Assembly: GCA_023433925.1 (NCBI GenBank)
Contig: JAEYTO010000061.1
Coordinates: forward strand, 1-31,030
Source: Pseudomonadota bacterium
GTDB lineage: Bacteria; Desulfobacterota; Desulfovibrionia; Desulfovibrionales; Desulfovibrionaceae
Direction of reading: 5' to 3'
Length of the DNA stretch: 31,030 nt
The notes under the pieces are model-generated. The model saw nothing but the letters and a program-made list of their open reading frames with translations. It searched no databases and was not told the origin of the DNA. The position numbers were made by a program, and so were the translations under genes. Position 1 is the stretch's first letter, and the number at the start of each line of letters is the position of its first letter. Of this stretch, positions 23,104-30,398 are shown one piece after another.

Positions 23104-23772
23104 TCATTCCCCGGGCCAGGGCTTGAGCAGGTCGGGATCGTCCGGGCCGGGCGCGTTGATCCTGGGCGAGACGCGCTGGACAGTGAAATCCTCGGGTCGC
23201 TGGGGCAGGGCCACGGACGCGGCCAGCTCGGGGCCGGGAGGGCCCGGCTCAAGCCAGGCCCGGTAGTCGTCGGGCCGGAGCACCACGGGCATGCGCTCGT
23301 GCACCTCGGCCACGAGCGCGTTGGCCGGGCAGGTCAGGATGGTGCATGTCCGCAGCGGGTCGCCCTCGGCCGGCCGCCAGGACTCCCAAAGCCCGGCCAA
23401 GCCCATGGGCTCGCCGCTGACCAGCGAATAGAAGTAGGGCCTGGCCTCGCGGCCGACGCGCCGCCACTCGTAGAAGCCGCTGGCGGGAATGATGCAGCGT
23501 CGGCGGGCGAACGCGCCGCGGAAGGCCGGCTTGTCCGCCGCGCTCTCCACTCGCGCGTTGATGAGCTTGTAGCCGATCTTGGCGTCCTTGGCCCAGAAGG
23601 GCACCAGCCCCCAGCGGAACATGCGTCCCACCCGACGGCCCGTCTCGCCGACCACGGCCAGGATGTCCTGGCCCGGCGCTATGTTGTAGCGGCTTGGCAG
23701 ATCGGGCAGCTCGGCGTCGAAGTGCTCCTCCAGCCTTTTCCTGGGGATGCCCAGGGCGAATCGTCCGCACAT
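23104..23772 (-). CDS. SRAP-domain DNA-protein crosslink protein (YedK/HMCES-like)
   Basis: The 222-residue product starts MCGRFALG. After Met removal, Cys2 is the N-terminal nucleophile that forms a thiazolidine crosslink with abasic sites in single-stranded DNA. Other conserved residues are N72 (LINARVE), E102 (ASGFYEWRR) and H158 (EVHERMPVVL). The protein shields abasic sites at replication forks and was first described as SOS-associated autopeptidase. The ribosome-binding site AAGGAGG lies five bases before ATG and directly touches the end of repeat copy 2, so its promoter must lie in or beyond that repeat. Divergent nucleases lie on the other side. Confidence 0.95.
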   Translation of the reverse strand: MCGRFALGIPRKRLEEHFDAELPDLPSRYNIAPGQDILAVVGETGRRVGRMFRWGLVPFWAKDAKIGYKLINARVESAADKPAFRGAFARRRCIIPASGFYEWRRVGREARPYFYSLVSGEPMGLAGLWESWRPAEGDPLRTCTILTCPANALVAEVHERMPVVLRPDDYRAWLEPGPPGPELAASVALPQRPEDFTVQRVSPRINAPGPDDPDLLKPWPGE

Positions 23773-23782
23773 GCGAGCCTCC

Positions 23783-23930
23783 TTAACAAACTGTTGAAAA
23801 AGCCGTCCTGGCTTTTTTCAACTTCAAAATGCTTGAGCAAAGCTAAAGCATTTCTCACGGATGCCCCGCGCCTGTTCACATTCGGCGGGCCATCCCGGCC
23901 CGCTCGGCCTGTTTTTCAACAGGCTGTTAA
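23783..23930. repeat. Repeat copy 2 (MITE-like, with terminal inverted repeats)
   Basis: The 148-base element begins ttaacaaactgttgaaaaa and ends tttttcaacaggctgttaa; these ends are complementary at 17 of 19 positions. Hairpin A (23793-23822) and hairpin B (23827-23853) match those of copy 1 at 19347-19487. In hairpin B two pairs differ between copies by changes on both sides (C-G to A-T, C-G to T-A), which keeps the stem. It fills most of the divergent gap between the SRAP gene and the exonuclease gene. Confidence 0.85.
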
Positions 23931-23934
23931 GCCG

Positions 23935-23993
23935 CCGGGGCGGGCGGAAAGTTGTGGAAGGCCGGCGGGCTTGTCCGTACACTCCCGCCCCGG
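23935..23993 (+). other. Inverted repeat at the exonuclease ribosome-binding site
   Basis: ccggggcggg (23935-23944) is the exact complement of cccgccccgg (23984-23993). The right arm runs into the ribosome-binding site GGAGGG (23992-23997), so the stem could limit translation of the gene at 24001. In such GC-rich sequence a chance match is possible. Confidence 0.3.
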
Positions 23994-24000
23994 AGGGCCT

Positions 24001-24846
24001 ATGCTGCAGCACACTTTCTGTCACATACCGGGCATCGGGCTCAAGAGCGAGCGCAAGCTCTGGCTTCACGGCGTGCACTGCTGGGCCGACTGGCTGGCCT
24101 CCGAGGCCCCGGCGCTTTCCTCGGCCAAGCGCGCGCTGGCCCGGGAGTGCCTCCTGGAGTCCGCGCGCGCCCTGGAGCGCCGGGATGCCGAACACTTCGC
24201 CCTGGCCCTGCCGGCCGGCGAGCAGTGGCGGCTTTTCCCGGACTTCCGGAACTCCGTGGCCTACGTGGACATCGAGACAACGGGTCTGGGCTTCGGCGAG
24301 GACGCCATCACGAGCATCGCGCTCTACGACGGCCGGAGCGTGCGCACATACGTCCAGGGCCGCAACCTGGCGGACTTCGAGGAGGACATCGCGCGCTATG
24401 ACCTGCTCGTGACCTTCAACGGCAAGTGCTTCGACGTGCCCTTCATCGAACGCTTCTTCCGCACCCGCCTGACCGGGGCGCACATCGACCTGCGCTACGT
24501 GCTGCGTCAGCTCGGTTACCGGGGCGGGCTCAAGGCCTGCGAGAAGATGCTCGGCCTTGGCCGCGACGAGCTCGAAGGCGTGGACGGCTACTTCGCCGTG
24601 CTGCTATGGAAGGAGTACCGGGATACCGGAGACGAGCGGTTCCTGGAGACGCTTCTGGCCTACAACGCGGCCGACGTGCTCAGCCTGGAGGCGCTGCTCG
24701 TCCATGCCTGCAACGCCCGGCTCGAAGACACGCCGTTCTACGCCCTCCAGGCGCTGGAACGGCCTGTTCCGGCGGCCAATCCCCATCTCGCCGATCCCGG
24801 CATCATCGAGCACCTCCGCCGGCGCTATGGGCTCTTCCACGGATAA
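24001..24846 (+). CDS. RNase H-fold DEDDy exonuclease (YprB-like)
   Basis: The 281-residue product has an N-terminal HhH-like segment (HIPGIGLKSERKLWLHGV) and, from about residue 85, a 3'-5' exonuclease fold. Motif 1 is VDIETTGLGFG (D90, E92), motif 2 is LVTFNGKCFDVPFIERFF (D145), and motif 3 is YNAADVLSLEALL (Y221, D225), the DEDDy arrangement. The substrate, DNA or RNA, is unknown. GGAGGG lies just before ATG 24001; the frame is open far upstream through the repeat, but that part is not coding. It overlaps the next gene by 20 bases. Confidence 0.92.
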   Translation: MLQHTFCHIPGIGLKSERKLWLHGVHCWADWLASEAPALSSAKRALARECLLESARALERRDAEHFALALPAGEQWRLFPDFRNSVAYVDIETTGLGFGEDAITSIALYDGRSVRTYVQGRNLADFEEDIARYDLLVTFNGKCFDVPFIERFFRTRLTGAHIDLRYVLRQLGYRGGLKACEKMLGLGRDELEGVDGYFAVLLWKEYRDTGDERFLETLLAYNAADVLSLEALLVHACNARLEDTPFYALQALERPVPAANPHLADPGIIEHLRRRYGLFHG

Positions 24847-25558
24847 CGCTCTCGGCGCGGCCCGGTCCCGCCGCATCACCGCGGCCACATACAACATCCA
24901 CGCCTGGGTCGGCACGGACGGCCGCTGGGATCCGGCCCGGATCTTCGATGTCATACGAGGGCTCGACGCCGACGTGCTGGCCTTGCAGGAAGTGGATTTC
25001 CTCCTGAAGGAGGGCGGCTCGGCCGAAGAGACCCTCCGCCGGGAGACGGGCTGTACCGTGCTTCCTGGGCCGACCATGTTCCGGGGCATGAGCCGCTACG
25101 GAAACATGCTCCTCACGCGGCTGCCCGTGATGGAGCATGACCAGCGCGACCTGTGTGTGGACAGCCGCGAGCCGCGCTGCTGCATCGACGCCCTGCTGGA
25201 TACGGGGGGCGCGACCCTGCGTGTGCTGGCCACGCACCTGGGCCTGAAGCACAACGAGCGTATCTGCCAGGTACGGACGCTCCTGGAGGCCCTGGAAGAG
25301 GGCGGGCGGCAGCCGACGATCCTGCTCGGCGACTTCAACTTCTGGATGCCGTTCTTCGGCGCGCCGGCCAGGCTCGCGCGCCGCTTCACGGCCTCGCCGC
25401 TGCGGCGCACATTCCCGGCCCATCGGCCGCTGCTGGCCCTGGACCGCATCTATCTCTCGCCCGGCCTGCGCTTCGGCGCTTTCCAGGTCATCGACACCCC
25501 GGCCACGCGCCTGGCCTCGGACCATCTGCCGTTGAAGGCCGAGATCATCCTGCCCTGA
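24827..25558 (+). CDS. Endonuclease/exonuclease/phosphatase family protein
   Basis: The 243-residue product has the EEP fold motifs in order: ATYNIHAWVG (Asn23 region), LALQEVDFLL (catalytic Glu near 55), ILLGDFNFWMPFFG (Asp and Asn), LDRIYLSPGL and the final SDHLPLKAEI with the catalytic His. Family members are Mg-dependent phosphodiesterases acting on nucleic acids or phospholipids. There is no signal peptide. The ATG at 24827 lies inside the end of the exonuclease gene, so the two are translationally coupled and probably act on related substrates. The frame is open further upstream but in the wrong phase for that gene. Its stop is 25 bases from the convergent Fe-S protein gene. Confidence 0.93.
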   Translation: MGSSTDNALGAARSRRITAATYNIHAWVGTDGRWDPARIFDVIRGLDADVLALQEVDFLLKEGGSAEETLRRETGCTVLPGPTMFRGMSRYGNMLLTRLPVMEHDQRDLCVDSREPRCCIDALLDTGGATLRVLATHLGLKHNERICQVRTLLEALEEGGRQPTILLGDFNFWMPFFGAPARLARRFTASPLRRTFPAHRPLLALDRIYLSPGLRFGAFQVIDTPATRLASDHLPLKAEIILP

Positions 25559-25583
25559 ACCTCGGATCCGGAGTGCTGGCGGC

Positions 25584-27311
25584 TTACTTGGAGAAGCCCG
25601 GCGGGAGCCCGCCCGTCCCTTGCGCGCCGGATTCGTCCAGCGGCGAGAAGCCGGGCGGCAGGCCCGTGTCCTCGGAGCCGACCGGATAGCCGAACTCCTC
25701 CTTTTTCTGCTTGAGCGACAGGGACAACCCTTTGGCCCTGGCCGCCTGCTCCTGGGAGCCCGAGGCCAGGCGTATCTGGCCCTTGGAACCCACGAGAATG
25801 GCCCGGCCGGGCCGAACGGGGCAGTAGTGCTCGCAGTAGCCGCAGCCGGCGCAGCGCGTCTCGTCCACGTGCGGCACGTAGACCGGGTTGCCGGGCTCGG
25901 GCTTGAGGCTCACGGCCCCATAGGGGCAGACCTCGTCGCAGACCAGGCACTTCTTCTTGTCCTTCCAGGCCAAGCACGTCTCGCGCTCCACCTTGGCCGT
26001 GCCGAGCTTGGACCACACGCGCTCCTGGGTCGGAAGCGGCCGGATGGCCCGCGTGGGGCAGGCCTGCGCGCAGGCGTGGCAGTGCGGGTCGCAGAAGCCG
26101 CGCACGGGCGTGAGCACCGGGCTGAACAGTCCCAGGACGCCCGTGGAAAGCCACACGGGCTGGATGATGTTCGAGGGGCAGGCCACGGCGCACTGGCCGC
26201 AGCGCACGCAGCGGGACAGGAAGTCGTCCTCGGGCGCGCTGCCCGGCGGCCGAACGGCCTCGGCGCGCGGCGGGGAGGCCAGGCTCAGGCCCCCCAAGGT
26301 CAGGCCTGCCACGCCCGTGACTCCGGCCGCGAGCACGGCCCTGCGGCCGACCAGGGATGGGCGTGGCTTCGGCGCATGTCGCCTGAATCTGGGCAATTCC
26401 ACAGGGAAACTCACGGCCTTGGTCGGGCAGACCCCGGCGCAGGCCCGGCAGAGGATGCATTCGCCATGGCTCGTGGCGCGAGGGTCGGCCGGGATGGCCT
26501 TCATGGGGCAGGCGCGCTGGCACTTGCCGCACTCGATGCACTTGTCCGAGACGGCCCGCCGCCAGGCGGGCCTGCGCGAGAGCAGGGCCAGACTGGCCCC
26601 GGCCGGGCAGGCGTAACGGCACCAGAAGCGCGGGGAGAGCCGCGAGGCGGCGAACACGAGCCCGAAGAACACGGCCACGAAGGACGTGGTGGCGAATACC
26701 GGCGGCTTGATCTCCAGCCAGATGAGCCGGTTGATGTCCAGGGCCCCGCCCACGGTGCGCGCGAGCGGCAAGGCCGCCTCGGCTCCCTCGGCCGCCAGCG
26801 GGTAGGCCAGCAGGCCCCAGAAGCGCGTCACGAGCGGCATGGGCGCGGCGATGAACACCAGGGACACGCCCAGGAGCGCCGAGCCCAGCACCAGCGCCAG
26901 CAGCAGGTACTTGGCCTGGGGCAGCCAGGCGGGCAGCCGCTTCCTGCGGGCCAGCAGGGCGTCGGCCGAGTCCACGGTGGCTCCCATGGGACACAGCCAG
27001 CCGCAGAAGGACCGGCCGAGCACCGGCGCAAGGGCCAGCACGAGCAGGCCGGGCACGACGCCGGCCGGGATGTCCCGCGCGGCGAGCGCCGTGGCCAGGG
27101 CCACCAGCGGGTCCAGGCGCAGGAAGAGGTTCTCGGCCAGGGGCGTGGCCAGGTTGGCGAAGGCCGCCGCGAGCAGGCCCAGGAACAGGGCCAGGCTCAG
27201 GGCCTGGACGAATCTTTGCGCGCGGAGCCTGGGCAGGCGGAGGCGTGTGCGCATGGTGCGGCGATGGCGTGCCGGCCGGGCGCGCCGCGAGGCTGGGCGT
27301 TCATGGTGCAT
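25584..27311 (-). CDS. Membrane Fe-S protein, NapH-NapG-type fusion
   Basis: The 575-residue product (ATG 27311; TTG 27320 and ATG 27254 are alternatives, none with a clear ribosome-binding site) has two halves. Residues 1-300 are NapH/MauN-like: membrane helices near 36-55, 85-99, 135-155 and 205-222, the motifs FCGWLCP (102-108) and CRYACPAG, and two [4Fe-4S] sites (C258-C268, C285-C295). A twin-arginine segment (SLVGRRAVLAAG, 319-330) and a hydrophobic stretch to 345 follow. Residues 365-500 are NapG/MauM-like, with four more Cys sets (C368-378, C407-418, C446-462, C487-497). The end has GLPPGFS twice. It would carry electrons across the inner membrane from quinol to an unknown partner. 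It follows the DUF362 gene by 15 bases. Confidence 0.9.
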   Translation of the reverse strand: MHHERPASRRARPARHRRTMRTRLRLPRLRAQRFVQALSLALFLGLLAAAFANLATPLAENLFLRLDPLVALATALAARDIPAGVVPGLLVLALAPVLGRSFCGWLCPMGATVDSADALLARRKRLPAWLPQAKYLLLALVLGSALLGVSLVFIAAPMPLVTRFWGLLAYPLAAEGAEAALPLARTVGGALDINRLIWLEIKPPVFATTSFVAVFFGLVFAASRLSPRFWCRYACPAGASLALLSRRPAWRRAVSDKCIECGKCQRACPMKAIPADPRATSHGECILCRACAGVCPTKAVSFPVELPRFRRHAPKPRPSLVGRRAVLAAGVTGVAGLTLGGLSLASPPRAEAVRPPGSAPEDDFLSRCVRCGQCAVACPSNIIQPVWLSTGVLGLFSPVLTPVRGFCDPHCHACAQACPTRAIRPLPTQERVWSKLGTAKVERETCLAWKDKKKCLVCDEVCPYGAVSLKPEPGNPVYVPHVDETRCAGCGYCEHYCPVRPGRAILVGSKGQIRLASGSQEQAARAKGLSLSLKQKKEEFGYPVGSEDTGLPPGFSPLDESGAQGTGGLPPGFSK

Positions 27312-27326
27312 GGCTGACAAAAGGGG

Positions 27327-28247
27327 TTAGAGGGTCAGGGTCCGCGTGCGCAGGTTCTCGATGTCCAGCCGGCCCAGGCCGCGCTCGGCGGCCCTGCGGA
27401 TGTGGTTGACCTGCCGGGGCTTGAACATGCGTCCGTACCACTCGAAGGAGGCCACGCAGGTGGCGTCGGCCGCGACCATGTCGCGCGAGGCGATGACCGT
27501 GTCGGCCTTGATGACCTTGCCCGGCCCGGAGGGCCCGCCCGTGCTGAGCACGTAGCTTGCGTCGATGACGGTCAGGTCGGCCCGCAGCAGGGAGCACAGG
27601 TCCGCGATGGCCTCGTCCAGCTCGTGCCGCCAGTGCATGACCCCGCGATCGTAAATGAGGCCCATCATGCCCTTGAGCGACAGGCTCACGCCCGCGCTGG
27701 AGTGGGACTTGGCCGTGGGCGCGGCGATGAGCACGTCGGCCTCCAGCACGTCGCGCATGACCTGGGTCTTCCTCATGTCCTCGCCCTTGGGAATGGCGGC
27801 CTCGCGGAACGCACCGGGGCTTGAGAAGGCGTGAACCATGTCCTCCTCGATGGCCTTGCAGGCGTCGCGGATGCCCGACTGCTCCAGGCAGCGCTCGGCG
27901 CTGGACAGCGGATGGTCGAGCACGACGACCCGCGAGGCCCCGGCCTCCTTGCACATGGCCGCCAGGGTCGTGACCACCTCGGGATGGGTGTTGGAGCCGC
28001 GCTCGGGCGGGTGGGGAAAGCTCATGTTGGGCTTGATGACCACGCGGTCGCCTGTCTTGACCACCGCCCGCATGCCGCCCAGCAGTTCGACCGCCGCGCG
28101 CGTGGCCGCTCCGGGCGCGCCCTTGACCACGGCCACGTCGGGCGTCGCCTCGGCCAGGAGCGAGGCGGGCCGGATGAGCCCGGATGTTCCGGCGGCCAGC
28201 CAGAGCGCGCCGTGAAGCTGATGCTTGAGGAAATCCCTGCGTTTCAA
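27327..28247 (-). CDS. DUF362 protein with Tat signal
   Basis: From TTG 28247 the product is 306 residues and begins MKRRDFLKHQLHGALWLAAG, a standard twin-arginine signal. GGGGGGAG stands five bases before that TTG. ATG starts at 28262 and 28310 would put extra residues before the signal and have poorer sites. The DUF362 core shows GDRVVIKPNMSFPHPPERGS, VLIAAPTAKSHSSAGVSLSL, KGMMGLIYDRGVMHW and VIDASYVLSTGGPSGPGK. The function of DUF362 is not established; other members are fused to or sit beside ferredoxin domains. With the Fe-S membrane protein it probably forms an exported redox pair. No Fe-S cysteines are obvious in it. Confidence 0.88.
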   Translation of the reverse strand: MKRRDFLKHQLHGALWLAAGTSGLIRPASLLAEATPDVAVVKGAPGAATRAAVELLGGMRAVVKTGDRVVIKPNMSFPHPPERGSNTHPEVVTTLAAMCKEAGASRVVVLDHPLSSAERCLEQSGIRDACKAIEEDMVHAFSSPGAFREAAIPKGEDMRKTQVMRDVLEADVLIAAPTAKSHSSAGVSLSLKGMMGLIYDRGVMHWRHELDEAIADLCSLLRADLTVIDASYVLSTGGPSGPGKVIKADTVIASRDMVAADATCVASFEWYGRMFKPRQVNHIRRAAERGLGRLDIENLRTRTLTL

Positions 28248-28378
28248 TGGCGCTCCCCCCATGCTGATGGCCAGGCCCCGGCCGAGCGCCGGCGTCGGGG
28301 CACCATTCAAGGCATATTACCTGTGGCGTCGCGACGGAGCAAGAAAAGTCGGCCGGAATGGCGCATGTCCTCCCCGGC

Positions 28379-29260
28379 TCAGCTCCCCAGGGCCAGGCAG
28401 AGCACGCCCAGGAACATGAGCAGCGAGCCGGCAAGTTGCGGGCCGACCCGGCGCTCGCCGAGCATGGCCATGCCGAAGAGCACGCTGAACAGGCCGCTCA
28501 GGCGCTTGACCGAGATCATGTAGGCCGTCTGGACCAGGGCCACGGCGTACATGTGCAGGAGGAAGTGGCCGGACATGGCCAAGCCCACGGCCAGGCCGCG
28601 CAGGGGTTCGCGCAGCATGGGCCGGATGCGGACGCGGCCGGCCAGGCGCAGGCTGACCAGGATGAACGGCGCGGCCAGGCACCAGAAGACGACCGCCGAG
28701 AAGAACGGGTCCGTCAGCTGCACCTGGCGCTTGCCCATGACCGCGCACAGCGCATAGACGAGCGAGGCCCAGAGCATCATGCGCGAGCCCTTCTCGCGCA
28801 GGAGCGCCTTGAAGGGCGCGAGCACGTCGCCCTTGCGGAAGCTGTCCAGGTTGAGCACGTAGCTGCCGGCCACGATGATGAGTATGCCGGACATGCCCGT
28901 CGGGCTGACCGTCTCGCCCAGCCAGAGGTAGCCCGTGAGCACGACGAAGGCCGGCGTGAAGGACAGGAGCGGCATGGTCAGGGACAGGGACGACACGTTC
29001 ACGGCCGCGAACTGGAGCACCAGGCCCAGGGAGTTGAGCGGCACGAGGGCGGCCGTGACCCACCAGAACTCGGCCGGCGCGGACAGGCCCCGGCCCAAGG
29101 CCAGCATGAGCGCCAAAAGCGGCAGGAACACCGGCAGGATGTAGAGCATGGGCAGCGCGGCCATCTGGAGCGGCCGGTCGTTGCCGAAGAACTTCTTGAG
29201 CAGGGCGGCTTCGGCGGCCGAGAGCAAGGCGACCATGACCGAGGCCGGTATCCAGTGCAT
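28379..29260 (-). CDS. EamA-family (DMT superfamily) transporter
   Basis: The 293-residue product is hydrophobic throughout, with about ten membrane helices in two EamA repeats. The first repeat ends near FVVLTGYLWLGETVSPTGMS (a typical EamA GE-motif) and IIVAGSYVL. The second ends with LFGMAMLGERRVGPQLAGSL and LMFLGVLCLALGS. Members export amino acids, metabolites or polyamines; the substrate here cannot be told. It starts 15 bases after the hydrolase gene on the same strand. The 131 bases between its stop and the DUF362 start hold no gene or clear terminator. Confidence 0.92.
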   Translation of the reverse strand: MHWIPASVMVALLSAAEAALLKKFFGNDRPLQMAALPMLYILPVFLPLLALMLALGRGLSAPAEFWWVTAALVPLNSLGLVLQFAAVNVSSLSLTMPLLSFTPAFVVLTGYLWLGETVSPTGMSGILIIVAGSYVLNLDSFRKGDVLAPFKALLREKGSRMMLWASLVYALCAVMGKRQVQLTDPFFSAVVFWCLAAPFILVSLRLAGRVRIRPMLREPLRGLAVGLAMSGHFLLHMYAVALVQTAYMISVKRLSGLFSVLFGMAMLGERRVGPQLAGSLLMFLGVLCLALGS

Positions 29261-29275
29261 GCGCCCGTCGGCCCG

Positions 29276-30274
29276 CTAGTTGACGGCCTGGAAGACCGTG
29301 GTCTCCCCGCGCTGCATGAACACCGCGCGCAGGAGCCGCCCATCCCGATCCAGCTCGGCTCGCAGGGCGAAGGGCGTCTCATGGCCCGGCAGGAAGCGCT
29401 TGGCGGGCGGGGTCATGACCATGAAGCGCAGGTCGCGCAGGGTGACCACCCGGCCGTTGGCCGTGGGCTCCTCCTCCATGGCCATGAAGCGGCCGAACCA
29501 GCGGTAGGTGTCCATGAACTCCGACTGCCGGGCCAGGCTATCCAGGAGCGCGGGATCGGCCTTGCGATAGGTCTCGAAGCCGCCCATGCCCCGGCCGGGG
29601 AGCAGGCTCACCGAGGTCAGCCTGTAGGTCTGCTCGTCCTCGACGATGACCTTCCACCAGAGCGGGCTGAAGGCGTCGGGCTGCACGTGCACGCGCGTGA
29701 ACGGCACGCCCTGGACCGTCAGTTTGCGGGCGTAGAGGCTGGCGACGTTCTCGCGCAGGGTGGCGTTGGAGATGGGGTAGAGGACCAGCCAGGCCAGGCC
29801 GACCACGGCGAAGAAGCGGCGCTTGGGCGGGGCCATGTAGGACAGGACCACGAAGGCCAGGATCGTCAGCGTGTAGAACGGATCGATGATGAACACGCAC
29901 GGGTAGCTTGCCCGCGCGTCGGTGAAGGGCAGCCAGATCTGCGTGCCGTAGTTCGTGATGAGATCCAGGAAGATGTGCATGAGCACGCAGCCGTAGGCCA
30001 CGGCGGCCACGCGCCACATGGACAGGGACCTGTTGAAGGCCCGCGCGGCCAGAGCCAGGATGAGCGCCACGGCCAGGCCGCCGGCGAAGGAATGCGTGAT
30101 GCCCCGGTGATAGGCCAGGTATGGCCCAGGGCCGAGCAGGGCCGTGAAGTTGTCGATGTCCGGCATCCAGGTGGCGAGCATGCAGAAGGGGATGACGCGC
30201 TTCCAGGGCAGGAAGCCGTCGCGCACGGCCTGGCCGGCCAGAACGCCGCTGGCGAGATGGGTTACGGGATCCAT
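29276..30274 (-). CDS. Membrane-bound metal-dependent hydrolase (YdjM/DUF457-like)
   Basis: The 332-residue product starts MDPVTHLASGVLAGQAVRDG; an upstream GTG at 30316 is less likely. Conserved His and Asp residues typical of the YdjM family are in THLASG, WMPDIDNFTAL, YHRGITHSFAGG and HIFLDLITNYGTQ, and would bind a metal at the membrane face. About five membrane helices fall within the first 200 residues, followed by a 140-residue soluble domain with no recognised family. YdjM is LexA-regulated in E. coli, but no SOS box was seen here. The substrate is unknown. Confidence 0.9.
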   Translation of the reverse strand: MDPVTHLASGVLAGQAVRDGFLPWKRVIPFCMLATWMPDIDNFTALLGPGPYLAYHRGITHSFAGGLAVALILALAARAFNRSLSMWRVAAVAYGCVLMHIFLDLITNYGTQIWLPFTDARASYPCVFIIDPFYTLTILAFVVLSYMAPPKRRFFAVVGLAWLVLYPISNATLRENVASLYARKLTVQGVPFTRVHVQPDAFSPLWWKVIVEDEQTYRLTSVSLLPGRGMGGFETYRKADPALLDSLARQSEFMDTYRWFGRFMAMEEEPTANGRVVTLRDLRFMVMTPPAKRFLPGHETPFALRAELDRDGRLLRAVFMQRGETTVFQAVN

Positions 30275-30376
30275 GGGGCCGAGTTCTATCCTACAAGCGC
30301 GGCGCGCTTCCACCACAATCTTGCCGAAGCTTCGGGCGCTAGGCCAGGAGGCCCGCCGGATGCGCGGCCTCCGTGA

Positions 30377-30398
30377 GCATGAGCCCGCGGGCTCATGC
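30377..30398. repeat. Perfect 22-bp palindrome at the permease stop codon
   Basis: gcatgagcccgcgggctcatgc reads the same on both strands and includes the permease stop (30393-30395). Two further inverted repeats follow leftwards (ggaggc and gcctcc near 30348-30372, ccgaagcttcgg at 30324-30335). None has a T tract. Together they could form a stable 3' end for the permease message. Confidence 0.6.

Noticed and set aside
22795..24846. 683-codon open frame that runs into the exonuclease
   Set aside because: Only the part from ATG 24001 has protein-like sequence and a ribosome-binding site; the upstream part crosses the antisense SRAP gene and the repeat.
25620..27317. 565-codon plus-strand frame antisense to the Fe-S membrane protein gene
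   Set aside because: It is low-complexity Ala/Gly/Arg/Gln, while the opposite strand encodes clear membrane helices and six Cys clusters.
28248..28310. Extended N-terminus of the DUF362 protein from ATG 28310 or 28262
   Set aside because: It would place 15-21 extra residues before a textbook Tat signal; the TTG at 28247 has GGGGGGAG at ideal spacing.
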